Part shown: in pieces, positions 1-8,697 of the stretch
Layout: each line of letters starts with the position of its first letter
Numbering within the stretch: position 1 is the stretch's first letter
From: Neobacillus niacini
Lineage (GTDB): Bacteria > Bacillota > Bacilli > Bacillales > Cytobacillaceae
NCBI RefSeq assembly: GCF_023715415.1
Contig: NZ_JAMBOB010000005.1
Coordinates: 248,001-312,000 of the forward strand
Length of the DNA stretch: 64,000 nt
Reading direction: 5' to 3'
Translations under genes and position numbers: made by a program
Notes under the pieces: generated by a model
The model's input: only the letters and a program-made list of their open reading frames with translations
Databases searched by the model: none
What the model was told of the DNA's origin: nothing

Positions 1-506
1 GCTCCTTTCATTTTATAGAGATAGGTCTTTATCGTTACATTATTTTTTTTATTGCTTAATTCGCTTGCTAAGATTGAAAGTTCAACCTCTTCAGAGTTAG
101 GTTCAATTGTAATCAAAGTGTGAGTACCATCTATTTCTTTCATGCTTTTATCGATTACTTTTGTACTTTTACCAGTAACCTCAAAGCAAACCTTTGATGG
201 TCCAAATTCTTGAGTTGGCCCTGAAACTAGTTGCGGAGGAGTATTTGAATTGTAATTTTTAGGTGTGACAACAATCTTACAATTAGTGCTAATGTCAATA
301 ACATATTGATCAGATGTTTGATGAACTTTTTTTAGATTTGTAACTAGTAGATTCGTTTCTTGTATGATAGAGTTTTTAGATATCGATTTTTGCGAATGTT
401 TATAGCCCTGAAAAAAAACGCTCCAAATAATTACACTGACTATCGACAATATTGCTAAAGTAACTATAACTTCAATTAATGTTAAACCTCGTTCATCTTT
501 TTTCAC
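1..506 (-). CDS. Type IV prepilin-like protein, N-terminal part (runs off left edge)
   Basis: The gene reads leftward from a GTG at 506 and is still open at base 1, giving 168 codons. Its N-terminus is a class III signal: a short basic leader (MKKDERG), a cleavage glycine, then LTLIEV with Glu at +5 and a hydrophobic helix. This is the mark of type IV pilins and pseudopilins processed by a prepilin peptidase such as the one at 7920. The GTG has an AGGAG about 8 bases upstream and starts 11 bases after the stop of the next prepilin, so the two form one operon, divergent from the main pilus operon. The residues after the helix are not recognisable. Its size suggests a minor pilin or pseudopilin. 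Confidence 0.85.
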   Translation of the reverse strand, partial: MKKDERGLTLIEVIVTLAILSIVSVIIWSVFFQGYKHSQKSISKNSIIQETNLLVTNLKKVHQTSDQYVIDISTNCKIVVTPKNYNSNTPPQLVSGPTQEFGPSKVCFEVTGKSTKVIDKSMKEIDGTHTLITIEPNSEEVELSILASELSNKKNNVTIKTYLYKMKG

Positions 507-517
507 TGGATTTACTC

Positions 518-925
518 CTATCTCCTAACATAACCGTACGTTTCACTAATAACATTTCCATTGTCATTTAGAATCTGAACAGTTATCTGATGTAAGTTTA
601 TTTTAAGGGACTTATTATCACTTGGCGTTTCTTTGATCATTATTCTTACGCTACCCCCTTGTTCAAGAGTAGTATAAAAGCCCCCTACCGGAGTCCCTGT
701 GAAGAGATTATTTACTTTTTCACGAGTAGTTTCATCATTTTTTTGCCATTGAATAAGAATTTCTTTAGCCGTACTGATTGCCTGGGATTTGTCTTGATTT
801 TGAAGATTTATTTTTTCCATTTGTGGAAAAAGATTCATTATTGAAATAAACACAATGGAAAGAATTGCAATTGATACCAGTACTTCTATAAGTGTTATTC
901 CCTTTTCATCCTTCAATATTTTCAT
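518..925 (-). CDS. Type IV prepilin-like protein (minor pilin or pseudopilin)
   Basis: 135 residues with a prepilin leader, MKILKDEKG, followed by ITLIEV and a hydrophobic helix to about residue 30, so cleavage after Gly9 is expected. The rest has no family I can name; at this length it resembles minor pseudopilins of the PilV/GspI kind (inference). The ATG has a GAGGGG ribosome site. It is the first gene of a leftward pair with the partial prepilin at 1-506. The 260 bases between it and the rightward gene at 1186 are very AT-rich and must carry divergent promoters, which I could not resolve. Confidence 0.85.
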   Translation of the reverse strand: MKILKDEKGITLIEVLVSIAILSIVFISIMNLFPQMEKINLQNQDKSQAISTAKEILIQWQKNDETTREKVNNLFTGTPVGGFYTTLEQGGSVRIMIKETPSDNKSLKINLHQITVQILNDNGNVISETYGYVRR

Positions 926-1185
926 TTAATCAATTCCCCTCTGGGACAATTCATGTTTTTTAGTCTCTTAGAATTATATATTAACAAATTGCCAGTACAA
1001 AAAATAACAAATTTCAGTATTTATGACCTATAAATGTTTTCCAGCGTCTTTTAATCTATTTAAAAGTATTATACAATATTTAGTAGACGATTTTTGTCTA
1101 ATTATAGAGAAAATCAACAAAAAAGTATAGTTATTGGACTAATTTGTAATTTTATAGCAGTTACCTAATAAAGAAGGGGAATGAA

Positions 1186-1980
1186 GTGATGCAGTTTATA
1201 TTCTGGGCCTTTGGGGCTATGTTAGTTTCTATGTTAGTGATTTCATTTCTACCATTGGGTTATACCTTTAAAGGAAAGGCACTTGTAACGTTTACAGGGT
1301 TTATTCTGGCACTAGGGGGACTCTCAACAAGGTCTACAGTTCCATTAGAGGTAACCTTTTTACTTTTATTAGTACTTTCCCTTTTTGCTGCATACTTTAT
1401 GAACTCCCGTTTAGGAACAGTTATTAATAGAGAAGTAGTGTCACTAATGTACGATATTGATCAAGATGTGTTCCCTTCAGATAATCAAAAAGGAAATAGT
1501 GTTGAGTTAGAAATGTTGGATCTATCAGAAATTGAAGTAGCTTCTCATCCCAACTCTTTAGTAAATAGGGCTGATACTGAATATTTTGATGATAGTTTAC
1601 CCGAAAAAGCTTCCTTAACACTCGCAAAAAATAACATACAAGAAAATTCGGATGAAGATATTTCCTTCTTACAAATTCGAGATGGTAGCTTGGATACAAT
1701 TGAAGAAGTTGAAAATGATCAACTTGTTGGTGATGGATATCTTTCTGAAATTGAAAATATGCTCCTAGAAGATTCGAATAAAGTACTAGAGCCTGTGAAA
1801 GATGGCTGGCTCGATGAACTTGAAGAACTTGAACCAATAGAATTCGATGAAAAACAAGAAAATGACAACCCTCAATTCGACGAACTTGAGTTAGAGCTGT
1901 TACTAGCTGAAAAAGAAGTGGCAGCAGATTTAGAAGAAAATAAGGAACCTAAAGAAAAAATATTAGAGTTGCAGAAATAG
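1186..1980 (+). CDS. Acidic membrane protein of the pilus locus, function unknown
   Basis: 264 residues. About the first 72 are hydrophobic and look like three membrane segments (roughly 4-24, 30-47 and 53-71). The remaining ~190 are strikingly acidic, rich in Glu and Asp with repeated Leu-Glu/Asp-Glu-Leu runs, and should face one side of the membrane as a long charged tail. I recognise no family. It begins the rightward pilus operon and lies 25 bases before the VanW-like gene, so a role in pilus assembly or anchoring is inferred from position only. GTG at 1186 and ATG at 1189 are both served by AGAAGGGGA at 1172-1180. Confidence 0.7.
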   Translation: MMQFIFWAFGAMLVSMLVISFLPLGYTFKGKALVTFTGFILALGGLSTRSTVPLEVTFLLLLVLSLFAAYFMNSRLGTVINREVVSLMYDIDQDVFPSDNQKGNSVELEMLDLSEIEVASHPNSLVNRADTEYFDDSLPEKASLTLAKNNIQENSDEDISFLQIRDGSLDTIEEVENDQLVGDGYLSEIENMLLEDSNKVLEPVKDGWLDELEELEPIEFDEKQENDNPQFDELELELLLAEKEVAADLEENKEPKEKILELQK

Positions 1981-2005
1981 ACCAAGTGCAAAAGGGTGGG
2001 TATAT

Positions 2006-3301
2006 ATGAGTAAGTATCAACCATTTATTAAATTATTTACAGTTCTCTTCATGAGTACAGCATTTATTTTTAGTTTTTCCCACTTTGGTTCACAAGCATT
2101 TGGAAAAATAGGAAATAATGATGGAATGCTTTCAGAAGGTACTTCTGTTGGTTCAGTAAACCTTTCGGGGAAGACCGAAAACGAGGCCATAGCACTTCTG
2201 GAAGAAAGACATGTTGAATGGGTGAAAAACGCGAAAATTGAGCTTCAATACAGTGAAAAAGTGGCAGCTTTTGATATGAATTTGTTTTATTTTGATGCCA
2301 CAGAAACAGTCTTAAACTTAAAGGATGGTCAGAAAAACTTGGCTAGCATTAGTATAGACCTGTTACAGGTTGAGGAACAAATTAACACTCTTTTTCCTGA
2401 GGTCGATAGTAAACAACTTGAGCTGACTAAACTGACAGAGAATTTAACAAATACAGCAGCTCAATTTGAAGATGGCACATTCTCATTTCACCTAAATAAA
2501 GATTATTTACTTGTAAAAGGTAATGATAATGTCATTAGCGAGGTTATTGTGGATTTAGAAAATGTTTCTGCAGAACTATCCAATGTGATAAATAAAAATC
2601 CTGCGATTACTATTGGAGAAGAATCTACTTTTTCATTACTTGAGTTTGCGAAACAGCAGAAGTTTGAAACTTCATCTGCAATAAATATTGTTGCGACAGG
2701 TATTTACCAAGCAGTGCTGCCTACCAACCTTACAATAAGTGAAAGAAATATCAGCAAGGCTTTACCACAATATGCTGTATTAGGTTTTGAAGCAATGGTT
2801 AACACCGCTAAAGGTATTGATCTGGTAATTGAAAATCCTAATAAAGTGCCATATACCTTACAGCTTGAATTAGTGAATGGTGATTTTAAAGTCACGTTGA
2901 ACGGTGACAAGCTCCTTTACAAATACGAAATTAGCAAAAAAGATGAACAAGTATTGAAACCTAAGACGATTGTCCAATACAGTCCGCTCGTACTTCCAGG
3001 TAAAACAAAGGTAGAATCAGAGGGAGTAGATGGGAAGATTGTTAAGGTTTATCGGAATATTTACCAAGGCAGCCAGCTGTTAACTAGTAAATTGATATCG
3101 GAAGACTATTATCCTCCTGTATATCGTGTTGAAATTATGGGACTAGAAGGAACACAACAAGGTACAAGCACTACTGGAGGGACTATAAGTAACGGAACAA
3201 CAAATTCAAATGGAACTCAAACGCCGTCAGCATCAGACACAAATCAACAGATTTCAAATAATGATGACCTTTGGGGGAAACTAAATGAAGAAGAAAAATA
3301 A
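2006..3301 (+). CDS. Degenerate VanW-like, G5-type surface protein of the pilus locus
   Basis: 431 residues with an N-terminal membrane anchor or signal helix (about 8-28). Residues ~45-75 (VGSVNLSGKTENEAIALLEE) resemble the peptidoglycan-binding-like repeat that precedes VanW domains. The middle follows the VanW layout (a phenylalanine-rich entry, an ERNISKA segment, GFEA then an Asn-rich strand), but the usual Gly-x-Cys-Gln/Ser-Ser-Thr-Leu-Tyr core has lost its cysteine (ATGIYQAVL). About residues 315-380 look like a G5 domain (VLPGKTKVESEG...). The last 50 residues are a Ser/Thr/Asn-rich tail. Such proteins act at the cell wall. Here it sits between the acidic membrane protein and pilB, so a part in pilus passage through the wall is inferred. 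Confidence 0.65.
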   Translation: MSKYQPFIKLFTVLFMSTAFIFSFSHFGSQAFGKIGNNDGMLSEGTSVGSVNLSGKTENEAIALLEERHVEWVKNAKIELQYSEKVAAFDMNLFYFDATETVLNLKDGQKNLASISIDLLQVEEQINTLFPEVDSKQLELTKLTENLTNTAAQFEDGTFSFHLNKDYLLVKGNDNVISEVIVDLENVSAELSNVINKNPAITIGEESTFSLLEFAKQQKFETSSAINIVATGIYQAVLPTNLTISERNISKALPQYAVLGFEAMVNTAKGIDLVIENPNKVPYTLQLELVNGDFKVTLNGDKLLYKYEISKKDEQVLKPKTIVQYSPLVLPGKTKVESEGVDGKIVKVYRNIYQGSQLLTSKLISEDYYPPVYRVEIMGLEGTQQGTSTTGGTISNGTTNSNGTQTPSASDTNQQISNNDDLWGKLNEEEK

Positions 3302-3319
3302 AGTAGGCCGTGATATAAA

Positions 3320-4981
3320 ATGAAACAATCTCGTAAACGTCTCGGTGACTTACTAATTGAAGAGGGCTTAATCACTCCTGCTCAATTACAATCTGCATTA
3401 GAGGAAAAAGCAGCTAATCAGAAAATTGGCGATGCTCTTTTACAAAGAGGCTATATTACAGACCAACAGCTAGCAGAAGTATTAGAGGTTCAGCTAGGGA
3501 TACCGCATGTGAACCTATATAACTATCCCTTTGATGCTAATCTATTTTCATTAATCTCAAAGGAAACGGCCCGAAGAAATTTAATCGTTCCGCTAAAAAA
3601 AGAAGGTAATAAACTTTATGTAGCCATGGTAGACCCGATGGACTTTATAGTGATTGATGATTTACGGCTTTCTACGGGTTTTCATATTGAAACAGTTATC
3701 GGTACAAAAGATGATATTATCAGGGCGATTAACAAATATTACAACTCAGATGATGGCTTAGAAGAACTTTTTGATGAGTTAACTCCAGGTGAACGTGGAG
3801 AAGATAATGATGTCACTAACCAAGACTCACCAATAGTAAGACTTGTTAATCAAATTCTTACTAATGCAGTTGTTCAAAAGGCAAGTGATATCCATATCGA
3901 CCCACAGGAAACAAAGGTAGTTGTCCGCTATCGTGTTGACGGTGTCTTAAGGGTTGATCGTGTGTTACCACGCCATATGCTAAGTGTACTCACTGCAAGA
4001 ATTAAAATAATGGCCAATCTTGATATTACCGAACATCGAATTCCTCAGGATGGAAGGATTAAATTAAATCTTGAATTTCATCCGATTGACTTGAGGATTT
4101 CAACTCTGCCTACCGTCTACGGTGAAAAAATTGTAATGCGGATTCTGGATATGGGTGCGGCATTAAATGATTTGAATAAGATTGGGTTTAATGCACTAAA
4201 CCTAAAACGTTTTTCTGAGATGATTGAACAGCCAACTGGAATCGTCCTTATAACAGGTCCAACTGGCTCGGGTAAATCCTCAACTCTGTATGCTGCCTTA
4301 AATAGGCTTAACAGTGAACAAGTCAATATTATTACCATTGAGGATCCTGTTGAATATCAGATGGAGGGAATTAATCAAATCCAGGTTAACACGAATGTTG
4401 GAATGACTTTTGCCGCGGGACTTCGGTCTATTCTTCGACAAGACCCAAACATCATCATGGTTGGAGAAATACGGGATAAGGAAACGGCTGAGATTGCAGT
4501 CCGTGCATCCCTAACGGGTCACTTAGTGCTTAGCACGTTACACACAAATGACTCGCTAGGTACGATTACTAGATTAATCGATATGGGGGTTGAACCATTT
4601 TTGCTTGCTTCCTCATTGAGTGGGATTGTTGCTCAACGGCTAGTTCGAAAGGTATGTCGTGACTGTATAGAAGTGCAGGAACCATCGAAGCGGGAAATTG
4701 AGATTTTTGCAAGACGGGGAATGAAGATTGATAAAATTTCCCGTGGAAAAGGTTGTTCTTCGTGTAATATGACCGGCTATAAAGGGAGGATTGCCCTCCA
4801 TGAAGTGCTCGTTCTCAATGATGATATGCGAAGGGTAATTATGAATGATGATTCATTCCATAAACTTAAGGATCATGCTCTTAAAAATAAAACTATCTTC
4901 TTAATCGATGATGGTTTATTAAAAGTAAAACAAGGTCTTACTACAACTGAAGAAGTACTACGTGTAGCAATTTTGGAGTAG
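3320..4981 (+). CDS. pilB: Type IV pilus assembly ATPase PilB (GspE family)
   Basis: 553 residues. It powers pilin polymerisation at the cytoplasmic face of the membrane. An N-terminal MshEN/GspE-N domain (starting RLGDLLIEEGLI) is followed by the secretion ATPase core: Walker A GPTGSGKSS near residue 313, an acidic IEDPVEYQ box, GEIRDKET as the Walker B region, and the His box around LHTND. Near the C-terminus four cysteines (VCRDC ... CSSC) form the zinc motif typical of PilB and absent from PilT, which separates the two ATPases here. The start lies 18 bases after the VanW-like gene and 10 bases before pilT follows, in one operon. Confidence 0.96.
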   Translation: MKQSRKRLGDLLIEEGLITPAQLQSALEEKAANQKIGDALLQRGYITDQQLAEVLEVQLGIPHVNLYNYPFDANLFSLISKETARRNLIVPLKKEGNKLYVAMVDPMDFIVIDDLRLSTGFHIETVIGTKDDIIRAINKYYNSDDGLEELFDELTPGERGEDNDVTNQDSPIVRLVNQILTNAVVQKASDIHIDPQETKVVVRYRVDGVLRVDRVLPRHMLSVLTARIKIMANLDITEHRIPQDGRIKLNLEFHPIDLRISTLPTVYGEKIVMRILDMGAALNDLNKIGFNALNLKRFSEMIEQPTGIVLITGPTGSGKSSTLYAALNRLNSEQVNIITIEDPVEYQMEGINQIQVNTNVGMTFAAGLRSILRQDPNIIMVGEIRDKETAEIAVRASLTGHLVLSTLHTNDSLGTITRLIDMGVEPFLLASSLSGIVAQRLVRKVCRDCIEVQEPSKREIEIFARRGMKIDKISRGKGCSSCNMTGYKGRIALHEVLVLNDDMRRVIMNDDSFHKLKDHALKNKTIFLIDDGLLKVKQGLTTTEEVLRVAILE

Positions 4982-4991
4982 GAGTAAAAAA

Positions 4992-6041
4992 ATGAAGGAA
5001 AAAATCGATAATATATTAAGGGCAGCTCTCGAATTTAAAGCGTCCGATATTCATTTAACGGTTGGAGTACCTCCCGTTTTCCGGATTAATGGTGATCTAA
5101 GGCGGTACGGAAAGGATATATTACTTCCTGCTGATACAGAAGAAATGGCGAGATTAACAATCCCAGAAGAAATGTGGGATGTTTTTAAGGAAAAGGGAGA
5201 ATTGGATTATTCCTACGGGATTCCAGGTGCTTCCCGATTTCGTGTTAATGCCTATCATCAGCGGAAAAGTGTATCGTTGGCATTGAGGGTGGTAGCTTCA
5301 AAGACACCGACAATTGAAGATCTAGATTTACCTGAAATCGTTGCAAAACTTGTTGAAAAACCGCAGGGCCTTATTCTAGTAACAGGTCCAACAGGAAGTG
5401 GTAAATCTACCACTCTTGCTTCCATGATAGACTATGTAAACAGAACGATGCGAAAACATATCGTTACCCTAGAAGACCCAATAGAATACCTCCATAAGCA
5501 TGGAAATTCAATCATTGATCAGCGTGAAGTTGGGTTTGATACAAAATCATATGCAAACGGCTTAAAGGGCGCCCTTCGTCAGGATCCAGACATTATCTTG
5601 GTTGGTGAGATGCGTGACCTAGAAACGATTGGGATTGCGATAACGGCAGCAGAAACAGGTCACCTTGTACTTGGAACACTTCATACATCAAGTGCACCGG
5701 CAACAATAAACAGGATTATTGACGTATTCCCACCAGCACAGCAGCCACAAATACGGGTACAGCTAGCTTCAGTTTTAGTTGGAGTTATTTCACAACGTTT
5801 GTTTCCAACTTCTGATAAAAAGGGTCGTAAAGCTGCAACAGAGATAATGGTCAATACACCTGCTATCGCTAACATGATAAGAAGTGAAAAGATACATCAA
5901 ATACAGAGTACTATGCAAACATCACGAGCTCATGGAATGCATACGCTTGAGATGAGCATTAGGGATTTAATTGATCGAAATCTAATCCAAAAAGAATCTG
6001 CAATCAAATATCTACAAGAAAAGATGATGAGTGATGACTAG
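4992..6041 (+). CDS. pilT: Type IV pilus retraction ATPase PilT
   Basis: 349 residues, the usual PilT length. It drives pilus depolymerisation, needed for twitching and for pulling bound DNA or surfaces. It has the PilT N-terminal ASDIHLTVG motif, Walker A GPTGSGKSTT near residue 132, ITLEDPIEY-type and GEMRDLET motifs, and the GTLHTSSA segment. It lacks the zinc cysteines of PilB. B. subtilis, whose com pilus uses only ComGA, has no PilT, so its presence here marks a true retractable pilus. Its last 11 bases overlap pilC, implying translational coupling. Confidence 0.96.
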   Translation: MKEKIDNILRAALEFKASDIHLTVGVPPVFRINGDLRRYGKDILLPADTEEMARLTIPEEMWDVFKEKGELDYSYGIPGASRFRVNAYHQRKSVSLALRVVASKTPTIEDLDLPEIVAKLVEKPQGLILVTGPTGSGKSTTLASMIDYVNRTMRKHIVTLEDPIEYLHKHGNSIIDQREVGFDTKSYANGLKGALRQDPDIILVGEMRDLETIGIAITAAETGHLVLGTLHTSSAPATINRIIDVFPPAQQPQIRVQLASVLVGVISQRLFPTSDKKGRKAATEIMVNTPAIANMIRSEKIHQIQSTMQTSRAHGMHTLEMSIRDLIDRNLIQKESAIKYLQEKMMSDD

Positions 6042-7251
6042 GTATAAATATTCAGGTCGTGATCGACGTGGAAAACGCCAAGGGACGATTACTGCAGCAA
6101 CTAGACGAGAAGCAATGTTGAAACTAAAAGAAGATGGGGTTAGGGTTGTTGATATAACGGAGGTTCCGGAGACCTTAATGACAACGGAAATTTCCTTAGG
6201 GAACCCTGTAAAGCTTCAGGATTTTGTTATTTATCTTAGACAATTTGCTACTTTACTTAAAGCTGGTGTTACCATCGTTGATGCAACGGGTATTCTTGCT
6301 GCACAAACGGAAAGTAAGGCATTAAAGAAGGCATTATTGTTAGCTGAGCAAGATTTACGTGAAGGTATTCCCTATTCGGAAGCTGTGTCAAAGCATAAGA
6401 AGATTTTTAATCCAATGTTTATTAATATGGTCAAGGCTGGAGAAGTCAGCGGGAATATGGATGAGACGCTTGAACGCTTAGCGGAGCATTTTGAAAAACA
6501 GCACTATACAATTCAAAAAATAAAATCGGCACTAACCTATCCAATTGTCGTTGGAATTATAGCGATTGCCGTGGTAATCTTCTTACTCATCGCTGTTGTT
6601 CCTACATTTGTGACAATGTTTGATGACCTTGGTGGAGAATTACCTACTATTACAAAGGTTGTGTTAGCTGCTAGTGAGTTTGTTCAATCATCTTGGTGGG
6701 TAATAATCCTTTTAATAATTGGTTTAGTAGCTCTAGTTTCATTCTTAAATAAGAACAAAAACACTAAATACTATATGGATTATTTTTTATTGAAAATGCC
6801 AGTATTCGGTAACCTTCTTAAAAAGGCTGCTTTAGCCCGAATGATGAGAACACTTAGTTCATTATTTTCTAGTTCAGTACCTATTCTTCAAGCGATGGCG
6901 ATTGTTGAGAAAGTAGTGGAGAATGAAGTTCTTGCAAAAGTTATTAAGGAGTCAAGAGGCAATCTTGAAAAAGGACGTTCTATGGCAGAGCCAATGAAGG
7001 ATCATTGGGCGTTTCCTCCATTAGTCACACAAATGATTAGTATTGGTGAAGATACAGGGGCACTAGACTCAATGCTATCCAAAATTGCTGAGTTCTATGA
7101 AAAAGAAGTTGATACAGGTACTGATCAGTTAAAATCATTAATAGAACCCTTAATGATTGTCTTTTTGGCTGCATTAGTAGGGACTATTGTCGCAGCAATA
7201 ATGGTACCTCAGTTCAGCATGTTCGACCAATTCCAACAAATTAATCAATAG
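6031..7251 (+). CDS. pilC: Type IV pilus inner-membrane platform protein PilC
   Basis: 406 residues with two T2SF domains, the GspF/PilC platform that links the ATPases to the pilin pool. The N-terminus YKYSGRDRRGKRQGTI is the standard PilC opening. Hydrophobic segments occur near residues 170-195, 225-240 and 375-395, and the duplicated domain motif is seen as GEVSGNMDETL and again GEDTGALDSML. The start can be GTG 6031 or ATG 6034, both inside the end of pilT. A 133-base gap with its own promoter separates it from the major pilin. Confidence 0.95.
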   Translation: MMTRYKYSGRDRRGKRQGTITAATRREAMLKLKEDGVRVVDITEVPETLMTTEISLGNPVKLQDFVIYLRQFATLLKAGVTIVDATGILAAQTESKALKKALLLAEQDLREGIPYSEAVSKHKKIFNPMFINMVKAGEVSGNMDETLERLAEHFEKQHYTIQKIKSALTYPIVVGIIAIAVVIFLLIAVVPTFVTMFDDLGGELPTITKVVLAASEFVQSSWWVIILLIIGLVALVSFLNKNKNTKYYMDYFLLKMPVFGNLLKKAALARMMRTLSSLFSSSVPILQAMAIVEKVVENEVLAKVIKESRGNLEKGRSMAEPMKDHWAFPPLVTQMISIGEDTGALDSMLSKIAEFYEKEVDTGTDQLKSLIEPLMIVFLAALVGTIVAAIMVPQFSMFDQFQQINQ

Positions 7252-7307
7252 ATTACAAAAGTATTAGTTTTTTTGCGTTTATGTGACAAAATACCATTAA
7301 TTTCTCT

Positions 7308-7335
7308 TTTACATGTTTGTAAATTAATGTATACT
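7308..7335 (+). promoter_or_regulatory. Sigma-A-type promoter for the major pilin
   Basis: TTTACA (7308-7313), a 16-base spacer and TATACT (7330-7335) lie in the gap between pilC and the pilin gene. An internal promoter would let the abundant pilin be made in excess over the assembly machinery upstream. Confidence 0.55.
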
Positions 7336-7384
7336 ACAAGAGACAATATTACTAGGTTCATAGAACCATAAAGGAGAGGGAAAC

Positions 7385-7915
7385 ATGTTTCAAAAGTTAA
7401 AGAACAAAATGAAAGATCAACGCGGTTTAACTTTGATTGAATTATTAGCAGTAATTGTAATCTTAGCGATTATTGCAGCTATCGCTATTCCATCAATTAT
7501 GGGTCTGATTGATAACTCAAAGAAAGATGCTCACGTAGCAAATGCTCAGCAAATGATTAACTCTGCAAAAATTGCTGTTACTGCGGATAAATCTTTAATG
7601 CCAGCTGTAGGAAAAGAAGTAAAAGTTAATCTAAGTTATTTAGAAGAAAAAGGATATCTAGAAACAGTTAAAGACCCTGATGGAACAACTACATCATATT
7701 TAAAACCAACTGCTGTAGCCACAGGTGTAACAGCTGATCATAAGGATGCTACTGATTCATATGTTATTATTAAAAATAATAGTAACAAGTTAGAATATAG
7801 TGTCCGTTTATATAGTGAAGAAGATAAAGGTGGTAAGGATCGAGGAGTTCAAAAGGCAACAGACGGTCAACCAGTTCCTGAACATGAATTATCAAGAAAC
7901 TCTATCATAAAATAA
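7385..7915 (+). CDS. Major type IV pilin (ComGC/PilA-like)
   Basis: 176 residues. A leader of 14 residues ends in RG, followed by LTLIELLAVIVILAII with Glu at +5 and a long hydrophobic helix: a textbook type IVa prepilin. The globular part is charged and short (about 130 residues) and lacks a cysteine pair. It has a strong AAGGAGAGGG ribosome site and its own promoter, and sits next to the peptidase gene, all pointing to the main structural subunit of the pilus fibre. It resembles ComGC in the leader-helix part, but ComGC itself would sit in a comG operon with ComGA and ComGB, which is not what is seen here. Confidence 0.9.
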   Translation: MFQKLKNKMKDQRGLTLIELLAVIVILAIIAAIAIPSIMGLIDNSKKDAHVANAQQMINSAKIAVTADKSLMPAVGKEVKVNLSYLEEKGYLETVKDPDGTTTSYLKPTAVATGVTADHKDATDSYVIIKNNSNKLEYSVRLYSEEDKGGKDRGVQKATDGQPVPEHELSRNSIIK

Positions 7916-7919
7916 TTTT

Positions 7920-8681
7920 ATGATTATTATAATGATTTATTTTCTTATTTTAGGACTAGTTTTTGGCTCCTTCTTCAATGTAGTGGGACTCCGGGTTCCT
8001 TTGAAAAAGTCCATTGTAGCTCCACGTTCGTCTTGTCCAACTTGTGGACACCAATTAAGAGTATATGAACTAATTCCAGTAATTTCATATCTTCTTCAAA
8101 AGAGGAAATGCCGCGGCTGTCAGTCGCGGATTTCTCCTATATATCCTATTTTTGAATTGCTGACAGGTATTCTGTTTGCAACAGCTCCGTTTGTTATCGG
8201 ATGGTCCGGAGAATTAGTAGTTGCACTATCGCTCATTTCGATGTTTATGATAATCATCGTTTCAGATATTCACTATATGATCATCCCTGATAAGATTTTA
8301 ATCTGGTTTGCAGGGATTTTTTTATTGGAACGGATTTTTTGGCCATTATCCCCTTGGTGGGACAGCCTGCTGGGTGCTGTTACAGGTTTCACTCTCCTTT
8401 TGGTCATTGCCCTCATTAGTAAGGGTGGAATGGGCATGGGTGATGTAAAACTCTATGCCTTATTAGGATTTGTCATGGGCTTTAAACTTGTCCTGCTATC
8501 CTTTTTCTTATCAACATTATTTGGAGCCGTAATCGGCGGGTTTGCTCTGATTTTCAAAATTGTAAAAAGAAAGCAGCCGATACCGTTCGGTCCATTTATT
8601 GCAGCCGGGACATTGACGGCTTATTATTGGGGATCGGATTTGATTGATTTATACTTACAGTTTCTTAATCAAGGATTTTAA
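7920..8681 (+). CDS. pilD: Prepilin leader peptidase / N-methyltransferase (PilD, ComC)
   Basis: 253 residues, a membrane aspartyl protease that cuts prepilin leaders after Gly and methylates the new N-terminus. The N-terminal domain has the two cysteine pairs (CPTCG and CRGC) of the methyltransferase part, and the catalytic aspartates sit in SDIHYMIIPD and GMGDVKL, with about seven membrane segments. This gene occupies the comC position of B. subtilis (before spoIIB-maf-radC), so it may serve both this pilus and any competence pseudopilus. ATG 7920 lies 4 bases after the pilin stop and has no clear ribosome site, so translation is probably coupled; ATG 7932 is an alternative. Confidence 0.95.
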   Translation: MIIIMIYFLILGLVFGSFFNVVGLRVPLKKSIVAPRSSCPTCGHQLRVYELIPVISYLLQKRKCRGCQSRISPIYPIFELLTGILFATAPFVIGWSGELVVALSLISMFMIIIVSDIHYMIIPDKILIWFAGIFLLERIFWPLSPWWDSLLGAVTGFTLLLVIALISKGGMGMGDVKLYALLGFVMGFKLVLLSFFLSTLFGAVIGGFALIFKIVKRKQPIPFGPFIAAGTLTAYYWGSDLIDLYLQFLNQGF

Positions 8682-8697
8682 GTAAGGGGTTTTAGAT

